From Pipra filicauda (taxonomy: Eukaryota > Chordata > Aves > Passeriformes > Pipridae), in NCBI RefSeq assembly GCF_003945595.2, contig NW_024103729.1:1794950-1858949 (forward strand): a DNA stretch of 64,000 nt, given 5' to 3'. Below, piece by piece: positions 1 through 13,400 of the stretch. The position numbers were made by a program, and so were the translations under genes. The first letter of the stretch is position 1; every line of letters begins with the position of its first letter. The notes below the pieces were generated by a model. That model had not been told where the DNA came from. It saw only the letters and a program-made list of their open reading frames with translations, and did not search any database.

Positions 1-1384
1 AAAAATTTAAAACCCAAGCACTTCTTAAAAAAGAATAGTTAAACATATTGAATTTAATATCTTTAGATTTTTTTAAAAACTTTATTTAACTAGTAATACT
101 TGATGTCAAACCAAGCTGTATGTATGAGTTGTTAAAATTTGATTATTAGGAAGGAAGGTGGTACCCAGCTGTATACTCCAGGCCATAGAGTTAATTGCAT
201 GAGTAAGAACTCTGGAGTTCTTAGCTCCCAGCACAAAGCTGAGACCATTAGGTGGTCATATATTTATATGTGAGAGTATATATACGTGTATATTCTCAGT
301 ATATATTTTGAAAGTCCCAGCTGAATCAGTTCACTGAAAAAACCAATGGTACTTGTTCTCTCTGAAAGTTTTGTCAACTGTTGGAGTCAATAGTAAAAAA
401 ATAATGTTTGTTAGGATTAAAATGTTAAATTTGTGTAGGAAACAGTCTAGAATTTTGGGTATCTGCTGAGAGATTTAAATTTATCCAGGCTTCACAATAG
501 GAAGTGTCAGTCTCCTTAGCAGAGTTTCTGGCATTTCTCTGTGGTAACCTTTGGATGTCCTTGGGTAAGGAGTTGGTAGCTGACTAATTAATGGTATAAA
601 TGCCATCTCCAGGCCAGTGCTGTTTGACTTTTGTGTAGCTGAGTATATAGACACTTTTTCACTGGCCCCTTTTCAACAGCAAAGCAGACTTAACACTTTC
701 CACTCAAATGGGGCTGTTTGATAGAGGAATTAGAGGGAAGAGTCGAGGTAGCAAAAGACAAATGCAGAAAAGAAAAATGTTTCAGAGATAAATAAAACCA
801 GGAAAGGAGAGAGGAGGGAAACAATGTGATAGCATCTTACAGTAGAGAGACAGAGAGAATGTGTATTTAAGATACCTGGCAAGAAAAATTAAATAAGCCA
901 AAATAATGTATAAAAAATAGCAGAAACTCATTAGAAAACCCGCAACATAATGTGAGATTAAAATTACAGATGCTACAAAGTCATGGTCACAAGTGCTGTT
1001 CCTTTATTTCAGTGAGGTACAAAATTAAAATCTATGGTACAAAATATTTCTCTAATCTCAAATTGACATTTTGATTTTTGTGTCCCAGAGACAAAAGTAG
1101 TTCTAAGTGATTTAACAAAAGTAGTACTCAGCCCATATCAGAAATGTAAATCAGTCCAGATCTTACACATAACATATGCAACATGCAAAGAGCAACATTT
1201 CTTATCAGGTATTGTGTAATCTGTATCAAATATATTTTCATAAGATAAAATGAACTCTTTATTCTGCAAGAAGCCTGTTTTTTATCTGGAGTAATTTTTA
1301 TTGCAAAAACAGTTTGAAAATAGTGTAACAAAAATCTTTTAATACATTAAACAATTAGTAATAGGAACTTCTGGTTTTTTTCAG
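1..1384 (+). other. XRN1: XRN1 intron (3' part of an intron that begins upstream)
   Basis: No exon could be supported here. The stretch is A/T-rich and has a short TA/TG-rich patch near 255-310. It ends in a pyrimidine-rich acceptor, TTTTTTTCAG, directly before the first recognised coding exon. The previous XRN1 exon is presumably upstream of the window. Confidence 0.6.
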
Positions 1385-1488
1385 ATGGTAGAAAATGTTG
1401 CCAGTTTGATACTTGGAAAGCGAGTTTTTGTTAACTGGCCCCACCTTGAAGAAGCCAGAGTTGTTGCAGTGTCAGATGGGGAAACCAA
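1385..1488 (+). CDS. XRN1: XRN1 coding exon (visible exon 1)
   Basis: Begins in phase 0 after TTTTTTTCAG and ends AA|GTAAGA. It encodes MVENVASLILGKRVFVNW and onward, the start of the D1 domain. The ATG is an internal Met codon, not the gene start. Confidence 0.93.
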
Positions 1489-4400
1489 GTAAGAGCTGTC
1501 TAATGCAGAGTTATTTGTTGTCTTTATTAGTTTTCAAATTAAGTTCCTTGGGCTGTACATGAAAATGTCAGTTTTATTGTAATGCTGACAGCAGATTAGT
1601 CCAGATGTAGCAAAGGCTGCTTTGTCTGACATTGTTCTGAGGTTTGTTGGCTCTGTAGCAGTTCTAGTCCTTTGCTATTTTGCTGTAGTTGTAGAAGCTT
1701 GGGAGAGCTCATTCTTAATTTTGAGGGAAAAATGCATACACAGCAATCCACACAACTTTCCTTTCAGCACATGTATTTTTGATAAAAAAATATGCTGTGT
1801 GGCCTGTTGTGGAAGGGATTGAGAAAATGATGCTGCAAGTTTTCTACATCCTTAACAACTAATTTCTGACTCTTTTAAGTTTTGCTCACAACTAGATGAA
1901 TCTTACTTGGTTAAATTCATACCTGTCATAATATTCTCAAGGTTTTATTTGGAAGAACCACATGGCACACAGAAGCTTTACATGGGAAATGCAGTGCCCC
2001 CAACCAAAGTGGCTTATGTTGGAGATAAGGAACAAAGCATGTGGGTAAAAGAAGTTCAAGGCATTTCAGAGCAGTAAGTAACTTCGAAAATGAAAGTGTA
2101 ACTTGGCATTTTATATCTTAGCTGTGTTTTGTTGCTGTATTACAGACCTAAGCAGCATAGAAGAGCTGCTGCATACTTGATGATAAAGGTTAATTGAGTC
2201 TGCTGGAATTTTAAAAAAACCAACACAAAAGAGCTTGTGTTGAAATTTCAGAATATGTGGAGTTAGTCTCTAGGTAATTGAAGTTAGATGCTGTTACAAA
2301 AGAACTCAAGTGAATGAGTTTCAGTATTTACTCTCCCTCTCAATTTTCTGTTCTGGTGTTAGTAATCTTCAGTTGTAGGAAGTACAGAGAATGAAGTTAT
2401 ACAGTATCAACTGGCAACTCAAATAGCTCAGCATTTGAATACAGCTCTTGCAGTTCTAGAGTGTGGGTGCTCAGTGGAATATAACTGAGTTACAGTAGTT
2501 TGGCATTTTATTATCTGTCATTTGAGTTAAATGCCATAATTAAACTGACCCCTTCCACTGTAAAGATAAAATGTGCTTCAGTTAATACACTTAGCTCTGT
2601 AGTGATGGCTGTGCAATAGGGGGTAAGCAGTTGGTTAAGCCATTTATTCTGGGTATTTTTTATAAAATAGGAAGCAAACTATTAGAATCCTCTTTTAAAG
2701 AGGTTTTTTTTATTTTATTTATTTTTACTTCAATACTTGGTTCAGTTCTGTTTATTGTAATCAAACTAAATGTTCTGCTTTGTATTCAGCTACCAGAGAA
2801 GAAAAGGAATAATTATCCATGAAACATCAGTAGTTGTATATGCTCAGTTACTCACTGGGAATAGGTATCAACTGAACCAAAATGGAGAAGTTTATTTGGA
2901 GAAGCAGTGGTCCAAGCAAGTTCTTCCTTTTGTTTACCAAACGGTTGTCAAGGTAAATATATGAGTTCAGTGTCATCTTCTTTCAATAATTTCAGATTCA
3001 GATAATGTTTTAGAATAAGTGTCCATTTATATGAACTTTGTTATTATTCTGTTGGAACTGCATGGTATTTGAGATTATAAATTTTGTCTTTTTCATGTAG
3101 GATATCAGAGCCTTTGACTCTCGTTTCTCAAAGATCAGAACTTTGGATGATTTGTTTCCTCCTGGAAGCACAGCCTTCATGCTGGGATCCCCTTACTACG
3201 GCTGCATGGGAGAAGTTAGTTCCAGTAATTTAATATTTTTTTCCCTGTAGATTTCTTCATTTGTAAACCTAAAATTGTCTAAGATGTTGTGTGACAGTAG
3301 TGGTAGTTTGCCAGCTAAAATTTTGAATCTAAGATTCCCTGGTGGTTTAGTCAGAGGAAGAGGGAGTTCTTCTGTTGTCCCTGTCATCGTTGCTGGCATA
3401 GGAGTAAAAAGCATAGCAGGAAAGCAGGATTATTTTTATTAATTCTTGGGGATAATTTGCAATACATAGAGTTCCCATTTTGTCCTGTTTTCAGTCCTGG
3501 ATTCCTTTGATTTAATGCTGACTGATTGCCTCTCTGAGGATGCAATGTACAGGCCAGGGCAAGGTGATAAATCCCAAAGTATTTCTGTGCCTACTGCAGC
3601 AAAATTGTTGATCAAGTAGACTACAAGGTCTAGTATCCAAAGGCTGCTGGTTTTGAATAGCATTTTTAATGTGTTGTGTTTCTCTCCAAGGTTCACGATT
3701 CCCGTGATGTGATCAGAGAAGGCAGAATTCGTGTAGTTTTTAACATTCCCTGTGAGCCCCAGCTTGATACTTTAATACAGAACCAGCATGTAAGTGCTTC
3801 TACTTTTCTAGTAAAAGCTTAAACCACGTATCAAGTAGATTTTGAAAGGGTAAATGTCTTTAAGGGATGTTTCCATATTATTCATTTGCCCTTTGTATAA
3901 AAATCCTTATCCTTCAGGAATTGCCAATATTTTTTATTTGTTTGTTTTAAAGAAATATTCTGTGAAATACAATCCTGCATATATTTTGGCCAGCCGTCTT
4001 GGAGTAAGTGGATATCTTGTCTCCAGATTTACAGGGAGTATCTTTATTGGAAGAGGATCGAAGAAGAAGTAAGTTCTCTTTGTGAATTTTGACAACTCTA
4101 CAGAATTTCTGCTGTGTTTTAAGTGCATACACTCTTATCAAGTGTATGCTATTTTATGATGTGAAACTTTCTTTAAAGTATTATTTGCTGTAAACTAAAT
4201 TGATATGCAGTGGTTTTCTCTCCGATCATAAATGTGTTTTTACTTTCTGTTTACTGGAGATGTCTGTTTGCTTTATATTGTAGGCAGATATAAAACTGAT
4301 TTTCCTGGTTAGCTGTTTGCATAATTGAATTAGGAGTTTAAACTGACTGTGCCACACTGAGAATAAAAAAGTGAAATTGGGATCTAATTTACTGTACTTA

Positions 4401-7400
4401 TCACTGCTAGTATAAGGGGGTATTAATTGTACCTGTAGCTTCTTCTAAGAAGTATTTAAGACTGCTTAAAATAAAAAAGGGAGGCAATCCATATAGTCCT
4501 CTGAACGTCAAAATTATGGTTTCTTAGGACAGATCTCTAAAGATGTTTGATGCATGAGCATCTTCTTGTGATCTAATGTGTACATTTGTTCCTTACTGGT
4601 TGCTCAAGGACATTCTTCTACAACTTGGTAAATGCCAGGTAGTTTGTGGTTGATTACATCTCAATTAAAGAAGGGTAAAATATTTCCTACCCTCCGTTGC
4701 AATAAAGTTTGGGCCCACAGGTCGTCAGCTACCATAGCACAGCTTTTGGTCTGGAACATTTTTGACACAATGCTAACAAGTAAACAATACAATTAATTTA
4801 ATTTTTCTCTGGTTTAAGGCTGAGAATGTATGTTTATGTGGGGGTTTTTTAGTGTATGTACACACATGTGTTACTGCAAGTTAATGAACTTTTTCTTGCT
4901 TCCAGTCCTCATGGAGATCACAAAGCAAATGTGGGGCTAAACCTGAAGTTCAATAAGAAAAATGAAGAAGTTCCTGGCTATACCAAGAAAGTTGGAAATG
5001 AATGGATGTATTCCTCTGCAGTAGAACAACTACTTGCTGAGTATTTAGAAAGGCAAGTATTGGGTATGAACTTCATCCAAATTATCCACCTTTGTCTCAG
5101 TCTTTGGATTTTGTCCTCTGGTCACAGTTCTTCTAAGAACTGTTGAGTTTGGTTTTGGAGATTGCTTGATGGCATTTCTTTTATTCCAATTTTCTCCTTC
5201 TTACAGTCTCTTTTTCCAAGGAGAATCATATTTTGGGATAGAGTAATTTTGTTAACAGCTTACCTTTGACAAATGAACCAAATTAAGTAAAGAATAATTC
5301 ATCTTGGCTCCACAAATTCTGAAGCCCATCAGATTTTGTTTTGATGAGGCTTTTTTGTGGTCTGTTGACATGAAACAAAAGTTATCTCCCATTTATTTAT
5401 TTTTATCAGGGTGCCTGAACTATTTAATTATGTAGCCAAGAACAGCCAGGAAGATATCTGCTATGAAGATGACATTTGGCCTGGAGAGGATGAGAATGGG
5501 TAAGCCATCTTGCTCCTTTTTTTTTCTAGAATAGGGAGAATAAACATGGACAATTTTGAAATTGGTAGTTTTGGCTGCTTTGTAACTGAAGCTTTGGTGT
5601 TCCTTAAGCAGCATGATTCTTCAGCAATGACTGAAAGAATTCCCTGAATGCTGGACATTGCAGTTGTGCAGTGCAAGTGTCTGTTTCAGACTCCAGTCTC
5701 AAGTTCAGTAAATATAATTTTCGATGGCTGCATCATAATTCTTGCTTTTAAAGTAACCCTCAGTAGACACAGCTATGACTAGTCATAAAGATAATTTTTT
5801 GTCAAAATAACCAATAATTGTTGTAGTTGTCTAAAATCACTTTGAAAAGTAACTCTTACAGAATTTAAACTACTTTGCACATTATTAGTATCCGTTTAGT
5901 CAGTTCCATGGGACACAAGTAGCAGCCTTGGTTCCAGATACACAGTGGTCACATGAAAAGCTTTAATTATCAGCTGGTAGGGCCTGTCCACAGGCTCCAG
6001 GTGGTAAGTCTGTGTGACACTGTGCCCCACAGGACTCTTGACAGGTGGGTATACCACTGTGAGGCTCTTCTCTTAGAGGAGTCTCAGGTTTGTGCTCCAT
6101 TTTACCAGACAGACTTGCCCTGTGAAGTTCTTTCTTACAGTGTTGAGAGAAACAGCTGGTCACAGAACCTGTAATCACATGTGGACATGGGTTTTTGATT
6201 GGATGTAAACATAATTTGCTGAATACTTTTAATTGAAATGAATTTTTTTTTTCTGAAACAAAACTTTAGGCTATGGTTTTGAAACAGTATTACATGATTC
6301 AGATTATTTTTTTTAATCCCTGCTGTAAACTCATACAGAGCTCTTAGGTTCTGTTACTTTATGAATATATACAGGCATTGTGCCTGTATCATATACTGTG
6401 ACTGATTAAATTAGGGAACGTGGTAAAATGCCTAGTTTATGCACTTAAAAGCACTAATTCGTGTCATTTTTTATTCAGAGCTGAGAAAGTGCAAGAAATT
6501 GTTGCCTGGTTAAAGGCACATCCTGTGTCTGCTTTGTCTCGCTCATCTTGCGACTTGCAAATTTTGGATGCAGCCATTGTTGAGAAAATTGAAGAAGAAA
6601 TAGAGAAATGCAAGGTATGCAGCTTAGTGTCATTGTGAGCAGGGGTGAACAAAAAGCAGCTGCTCATTATCTTCCCAGTTCTTGAATTAGAATAAAACCA
6701 TTGAAGATTACTTCTCATTCCAAAGAAAAAGGATACAGACTGTAATGTAAAATCTGAACTTGTAATGTGAATTATCCCAGAAATTCAGAAGAGCTCGTTA
6801 TTTATCTTTGTAATTGGCTCACCCTTTTGGGGGTGATTTAGCAGCAGTAGGCTGTCCTCTGAACTGTGCCTTTTGGTGGTTTCATGAAGGAACACGTACC
6901 GGTGTATATATATATATATATATATATTCAGAAATACTAAAGTGCTCTTTTTCTAAGTACAGAAGAACAGTCCCAGCTGTTCTTCCCTTGCAGTTTCTCT
7001 TTGGTCTGCAGAAAATTAGAAAGTTGTTTTCCAAATACCACAGTTGAAAAAAGTGGGCAAGGAAATTACTAAAGTAAAAGCTAAGGGCAAAACCACATGA
7101 AATAGTGGGCTAATTTTTTTGAAATAACTTGCAAGGGCATCTTAATAAAATTGGTGTGAAATCTGGAATTAGACAAGTAATGCTTTGGTAAGAAATCCAC
7201 CATGTTTAAAAACTGGACTTATTTTAAACACTTCCTGAAAGCTGTTACACCATTATCTAAAAGAAATTAAAAGAATTCTGCATGATCTTTTCAGGTGGTT
7301 TGTTTTACCTGTTCCAGTGCTGGTTCCTACTCTGGTTTGTACTGACTTTCTGTTCCTTTTCTTCAGCAAAGAAAGAGCAACAAGAAGGTGCGAGTGACTG

Positions 7401-10400
7401 TGAAACCCCATTTGCTGTACAGAGTAAGTGATGGGAGAGGAGGGGGTGGCCTGGGGGTTTGGTTTTGTTTGGGGTTTTTTTTCCCGAAAGTTTGCTTTAT
7501 ATTTTGCCTCAGGTGCTGTTATAAATGCATTTTAATTGTAATCCTTATCCTTTTGCCTACACTAACACAGTCTTTTGGTTCTTGTCAGCCATTGGAGCAG
7601 CAGAAGGGGGTTGTTCCGGATCGGGATGCAGAGTACAGGCTGTTTGACCGTGTTGTCAACGTGAGGGAGAACTTTTCTGTTCCAGTTGGTCTTCGAGGTA
7701 CCATCATAGGAATTAAAGGAGGTAATATTTTCTTTGTGATTGTAGCTATATAACAGCTCAGCCAGTGATGGGAAAGCAGCTTCAGAACAGTGTTTTGCAA
7801 AATGGTTGTGAACACACACAGACTTCTCACTCTGCAGCATATACAACATAAAACCATTAATGAACATATTTACTGTTTTTAATTCAACCTACAGGTATTC
7901 TAGTTTAATTTCATGTGTTACACAGCTATTCTTTGCATAAGAAATTACCTGCCCTTTGTTCCTTCTTAATATGAATAAGAAGTTCCCCTTTGTTCCCTCT
8001 TAATATGAAGAGGACAGATCAAAAATGGAACAAAATTAAGTTATGTAAAGATATGAGTGAAATTAAGAGAAGTAGACATAAAAACAAGTGTTAACTTTAA
8101 TACTTACATTAAACATTAAACTTTATCAAATATGATTTGTCTTAAATTGTTTTATTTTGAATTTTTTTTTTTTGTTCTGTGATACTCCATTGGCATGGAT
8201 TTATACCTTCTTTGACAAGAAGATTAACCATAAATCTATTTCAAGTAAATAAAAGGATTTATCCACTTCCACTGAGTAGCAGTTTGAGATCCAGTAATGT
8301 AAACTGTTTTCTTACCTGGCATTTCAGTAGTTGCTTTCTCATGCAGTTTGCATCTAACAGAATCTCAAATAGACTAGACTTGGGTGCAGCTTTTCTCTCT
8401 GTAATTACAATATATTAATATAATTTTAAAGGAGTATTAGTCTACCACTATGCAGGAAGTTAATATTAAAGCTGTTGGTTTCTGACTACCTCAGTGTAAA
8501 AGTGACTTATATCTCCTCTGTGGCAGTTTCTGACAGCTGTGACATTCTGCTATAAATTGCAGTTCTATTAATGCACACTGGTAAGATGTTATGCATGGTA
8601 CATTTCTGTTGAAACTGTATCTTCAAGGGCAGACATACATGACTTTGAGAAGCATTTTCAAATTTCTGTTAATGAAATTACTCAGGAATAAATTGGGATT
8701 TTCATGTTAATTTTTGGTCTTTTCATTATTTATTGCATAACCAGTATAGATGTTTACAGAATTTAGATGGAAGTAACTAATGTACCCTATATAGGATGAC
8801 ATTTTACTTTGTTTTCTATAGCCACTAGAGAAACAGATGTGCTCTTTGAAGTTTTGTTTGATGAAGAATTCCTTGGAGGCCTCACTATAAGGTTTGTGCA
8901 GGGGGGTTCACAGTCATTTCATGCTATTGATATAGTTGCCTTTGGTTTGGTTGAGTGTTTGTAATGCCTCTTCTTGAAACTTTGTTTCTTGATAGTGTTG
9001 GTCAGTTTTTATTTCTTTTGTGTTTCTTTATTCTCCTTGAGTATGGATAATTTTTATGCAGCATATTATATAGTGGAAATGCTCTTTAGGCTCTTTCTGG
9101 TGTATTTAAAAACTTCTGATTTGTCGAAAGCAAATATGAACCAGCAGAATAAAGCACTAGTTCCAAGTGTCTTTTTAAAACAAACACGTAGAAAACAGGT
9201 TATTATCAGTATGTTTTCAAACACATAGATTAAAAACCAGTCAGTAGGCATCTGCTCTTCTGAAGGAGAGACTCTGTAGTAGTTGATACTTAGGCATTGA
9301 ATTCCAACCACCATTAAAAACTTAAACTGTTCTTCAGGACATGGAGGTGCTTTTGTTTTAAAAAGTGTGATAACTCCTCTATATTTAAGCAAACAGCTAA
9401 ACTTCTAAGTGCACAAATTTATGCAGCAGGCTTCATTTTACCCTCGTTGTTGGATAAATTAAGGTTTTAATGACAGAAGTTAGAGTGGATTCTTACCTAT
9501 TCCCTGCATTCACAAAGCAGAGCACAAGTATAGCCCTTGCAAGAGCGTGTCCTGTAACACAGACAATATTCAGCATTCAGAAATGCTGCTTAAATTCAGT
9601 TTATTATTCTACTACTGCAATTTAAACTTCAGTTTTCATTTCTGAAAAGGAAAAGAAAATATTGTTTACTGGTTCTTAATCTTTTACAGAAATATTTACT
9701 ACAGAACTATGGTAAAAGGATTCACTCACCTTTAAAATTTCTTTAAGCTCACCACTGAAGGGCACAATCTAAACTCAGAGTGGTAATTACTGTTGTTTGC
9801 TGGGTTTGACAGCCAGAGGCCAAAGGGGGCAGTGCAGTGGGATTAAGGTTGTGTATAATGCTACTAGATTTCAATATTGGACAGTTTTCAGCCTCTGTTG
9901 TTTAAACTCATTATCTTTTGGCAACAATGAAGCTGTATGAAACAATGGTGTAATTTACTTTTCTTAAGGTGCTCCCCTGCCAGAGGTTATCGCCTGCCAT
10001 CAAGTGCCTTAATTAACCTGTCTCATGGTAGTCGGTCAGAAATGGGAAATCAAAAACTGATGGCCATAGTTAAACCTCAGCCAGCAGTGAATAACTACAA
10101 CTCATATGCATCTGATCTGTCGTCTGTATGCTCACAAAAAGTGCATCTGGGAGGCCTCAACCATTCTCCTCGCTCCCTTTTTGTTCCTACTCAAGTAAGA
10201 CTTTTCTTGCATTTGTACAAAAATGGTTTTCCCTCGAAGCTGAATTATTGACATGATTGTCTTCACTGGCCCAAACAAAATTTAGTTTTTGTGTCAGTAT
10301 ATTAGAAGTAGGATAATTCTTATTTTGGAGAAAATAATTAATCCAATAATGAAAGGGACTAAGATTTCCTATTGACAGTTGTTTTGCTTTGAGTAACTCC

Positions 10401-13400
10401 AGTTGCATTTCTGAGAGACAAATACTTAGTTTGGAGCATTGACACCACATTTGGTGTCAACAAATAGTGTGTTTTGGGCAGAGATGCAGTTATTTCTTTA
10501 AAGTTCTGTTCCAGTTAATGCTTCCTGTAGGCCAAGTTTGTCCATGCTCAGAAAAAGAGGATGTGATTTCCCTATTGGTTTTACTTCTTGGTTACAATTT
10601 ACTTTGAAACTGCAATAAAGGAGGAAAAATTATAGGTGAATTGGGGTTCTTAGTGGTTTAATGAAACTTTATTTTCTTAATAAGTGTCTTCTTTAAAGTC
10701 TGTACAGGAAAAACTACTTTCCAAAAGAAAACTTAGGACAACAAAACACTTCTGATTTATTTTTTTCTCTCAATAACTTAGCAACTGAATGGAAGACAGC
10801 ATTACAATCTCAGGGCTGAAAATCAGGGCAACTCACCCCAGAAAGGATCATTTCTGAGTGGCAATCAGAAAAATAAAGTGAGTGTTCTGATTCATTTAGT
10901 ATTGGACCCAAATGTCTCTATTTTGACCCTCTGTTTAAGTGGGTGTCCTTTTCTCATGATTAATAAATAGCTTTGTTTTAGTATTTCAAATGTTTTAGTC
11001 CAGATACAGAGTGGAGCAGAACTGGTCTCTGTTCTTGAATGGCTATAATATCCTGTGTTATCCTTGGTTAGATATTAGATTTTCAGAAGTGTTTTTTGCA
11101 TGTCTGGGCTTCAATTCTGTGGTAACATACCTGTAATGGAATGAAGCAGTTGAGCCTGATTGATAAGGCCTTACGAAATAAGTCATTAATAATAAAATCT
11201 TAGACCACTACGAGTATGAAAGCATGCTTTTGAAACCTTTCTGAATTGTTATCTGAGTTTAATTGTACTTGGTCTTCTTTCCTGTGTTCATAACTTGAAT
11301 TAATAACTAAACAACATTTTCAGAAGTGATTCTTGGTAACAGTTGTAGTACAAATGCAACTTACCACAATAGCTTATTTTATAAACTAATTACTTGCAAC
11401 TTGTACTGGTGTCGTCATGAAAATATCTCATCTGAGCTATGTTAAACTTGGACCTTACAGTTTTGGGATGTCTTGGTATATGCTTAGCTTTTCAAAAGCT
11501 GAATTTATAGCTGCTGAGTTTGTTGGGGATCTTGTTTCTTATTTTGTCAGGCACAGAGTAAGCAAGATGATGAATTCTGCAGCATATGGCAGTCGTTGCA
11601 GAGTTCTGGGAAGTCTCATCACGTTCAGCAAAACATGCATGAGAAGGTTTGTATATAAACTTTAAACAGATCCCTGGGTTCAAAATATGGACATTTCACA
11701 TAATTTCATATATCAGTTCATTATATCAGAAAACTTTTTAGTTTATGCTCCAAATAAATCCTCTGGATCACAGTATTGTTACACAGAGCATGCACCACTC
11801 TGGAAAGAGGTGGTTGTATGGGGCTGCTTTGTAAATGACAGAGACACAGTTTTTTGGTTAAGCTTTGTTGTTTGAAATCCTAGAGTGCAGTTCTACCTCA
11901 GGAAATCAAGCTGGGAACTGGCCATCAGTTTTATAAGCCAGGATTCAACGACAGCAGCTTTAAATGTCAGCAAAGAAAACAGGAGCCATATAAAAAATGT
12001 AAGTACTATAATTAGAAACTGTTCAGGAAAACTACTTGCTTTATCTGATCTTCACTGAAATGTCTGTTGAGCTTTTTGGCTTTCTGTAGTTATTGACAGG
12101 AAATAATTTGTTGTAGTTTTATAAACACTGCAGTGCACTTGTTATTGTCAGATGTCCCTGGTGTCCCTATTAGATTGTTCCGTCCTTAATCCTGAATGTC
12201 TTGGACATTCTGTGTTCTATTGACTCACTGCCCATCTGATATAAAAACAAAACAAAAACCCACACAATGTGTTTTTGAAAATTTGCTTGTGATCCTATTA
12301 GTAGAATACAAAATTAGACATATTGTTCCATATGCTTAATTTTATTTTATCCTAGAAGAAAAGCATATGCCAAATGCCCTATAAAGTATGAATTAAACAT
12401 TTGATAAAACCATTCAAATTAATGCAACTCTGTGTACTTGTATGGAGTTAATATTTTTTGAGTCTTGATTAGTATTACAGTTTTTAAGAGTGTTTCAAAA
12501 GAATACATTCTTTTGTAGTTAAAGAAGATTCCAAAGTTACAAGAGGTGAAAATCAGCCACATAATAAAATATCAAACCAACAGGTAATTTTGTCTGTACT
12601 GAGTAAATGTGTTCCTTTCTTGTCATTTTACTCTGATCTGATTTGTCATTTTACAGATTTGCCTTTAACTGGCATCTTAGTTGATTCTTTTAATAGGTAA
12701 ACTTTATTTTTGAGGTTTTTCTTCAGTAGAGATTATACAGACAGAATATGAAAGTGTGTAAGATGTATGATCATAGCAAGCTATTTTGCTATTCCTCTCA
12801 GACTCTAAAGCTACTCTGTAATGGGAAAACAAGTGCTAGGTTTTCAGTAAGCTGAAATCCTCTAAGGATATTAGCTTGTGAAAGCTGTTTGCATAACATT
12901 CCTAATATGATTGGGTTATAACAAGTAATAGAGTATTCAATAATAATTGCTGCGGTTTATCTCAGAATTTTGCAGGTGTGAATAAGTACAATGTCAAACT
13001 TCTGAAAAGGAATGAAAATCCCAACATGCCTGTAATTCAGAAGGCTGCAGTTGATGGTCCCTGTGCAGGTGGAAAGGTAGGATCTAGATAGTTGATTTTC
13101 TTGTGCTCTTTGAATAACTTCAGTTTCCAGTCCATTTTGTTCGAGTTGTTCCTGGTCACTTGTGTGCAAATTCATGTTTATAACAGAAGACGAACTTGTA
13201 TAACTTTGACCATTCTTTAAATCTCTGTTCCTCAATACTTGCATATTTTTAATATGCAAACCTTGATGCAGTCTCTGGATGTCTGTTCACAGAACAAACA
13301 TGACTCTGACCTGCCCAAGCTAAGAGAAAAAAAATCTGAATGAGAATGAAATTAACCTCAAATTAATATACCCTTCCTCTGGCATCTACTTGTAAATATA

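Noticed and set aside
7388..7753. 121-codon open frame spanning two XRN1 exons and the intron between them
   Set aside because: It includes clear intron sequence (T/G-rich, GTAAGT donor). The true exons are 7367-7423 and 7589-7721.
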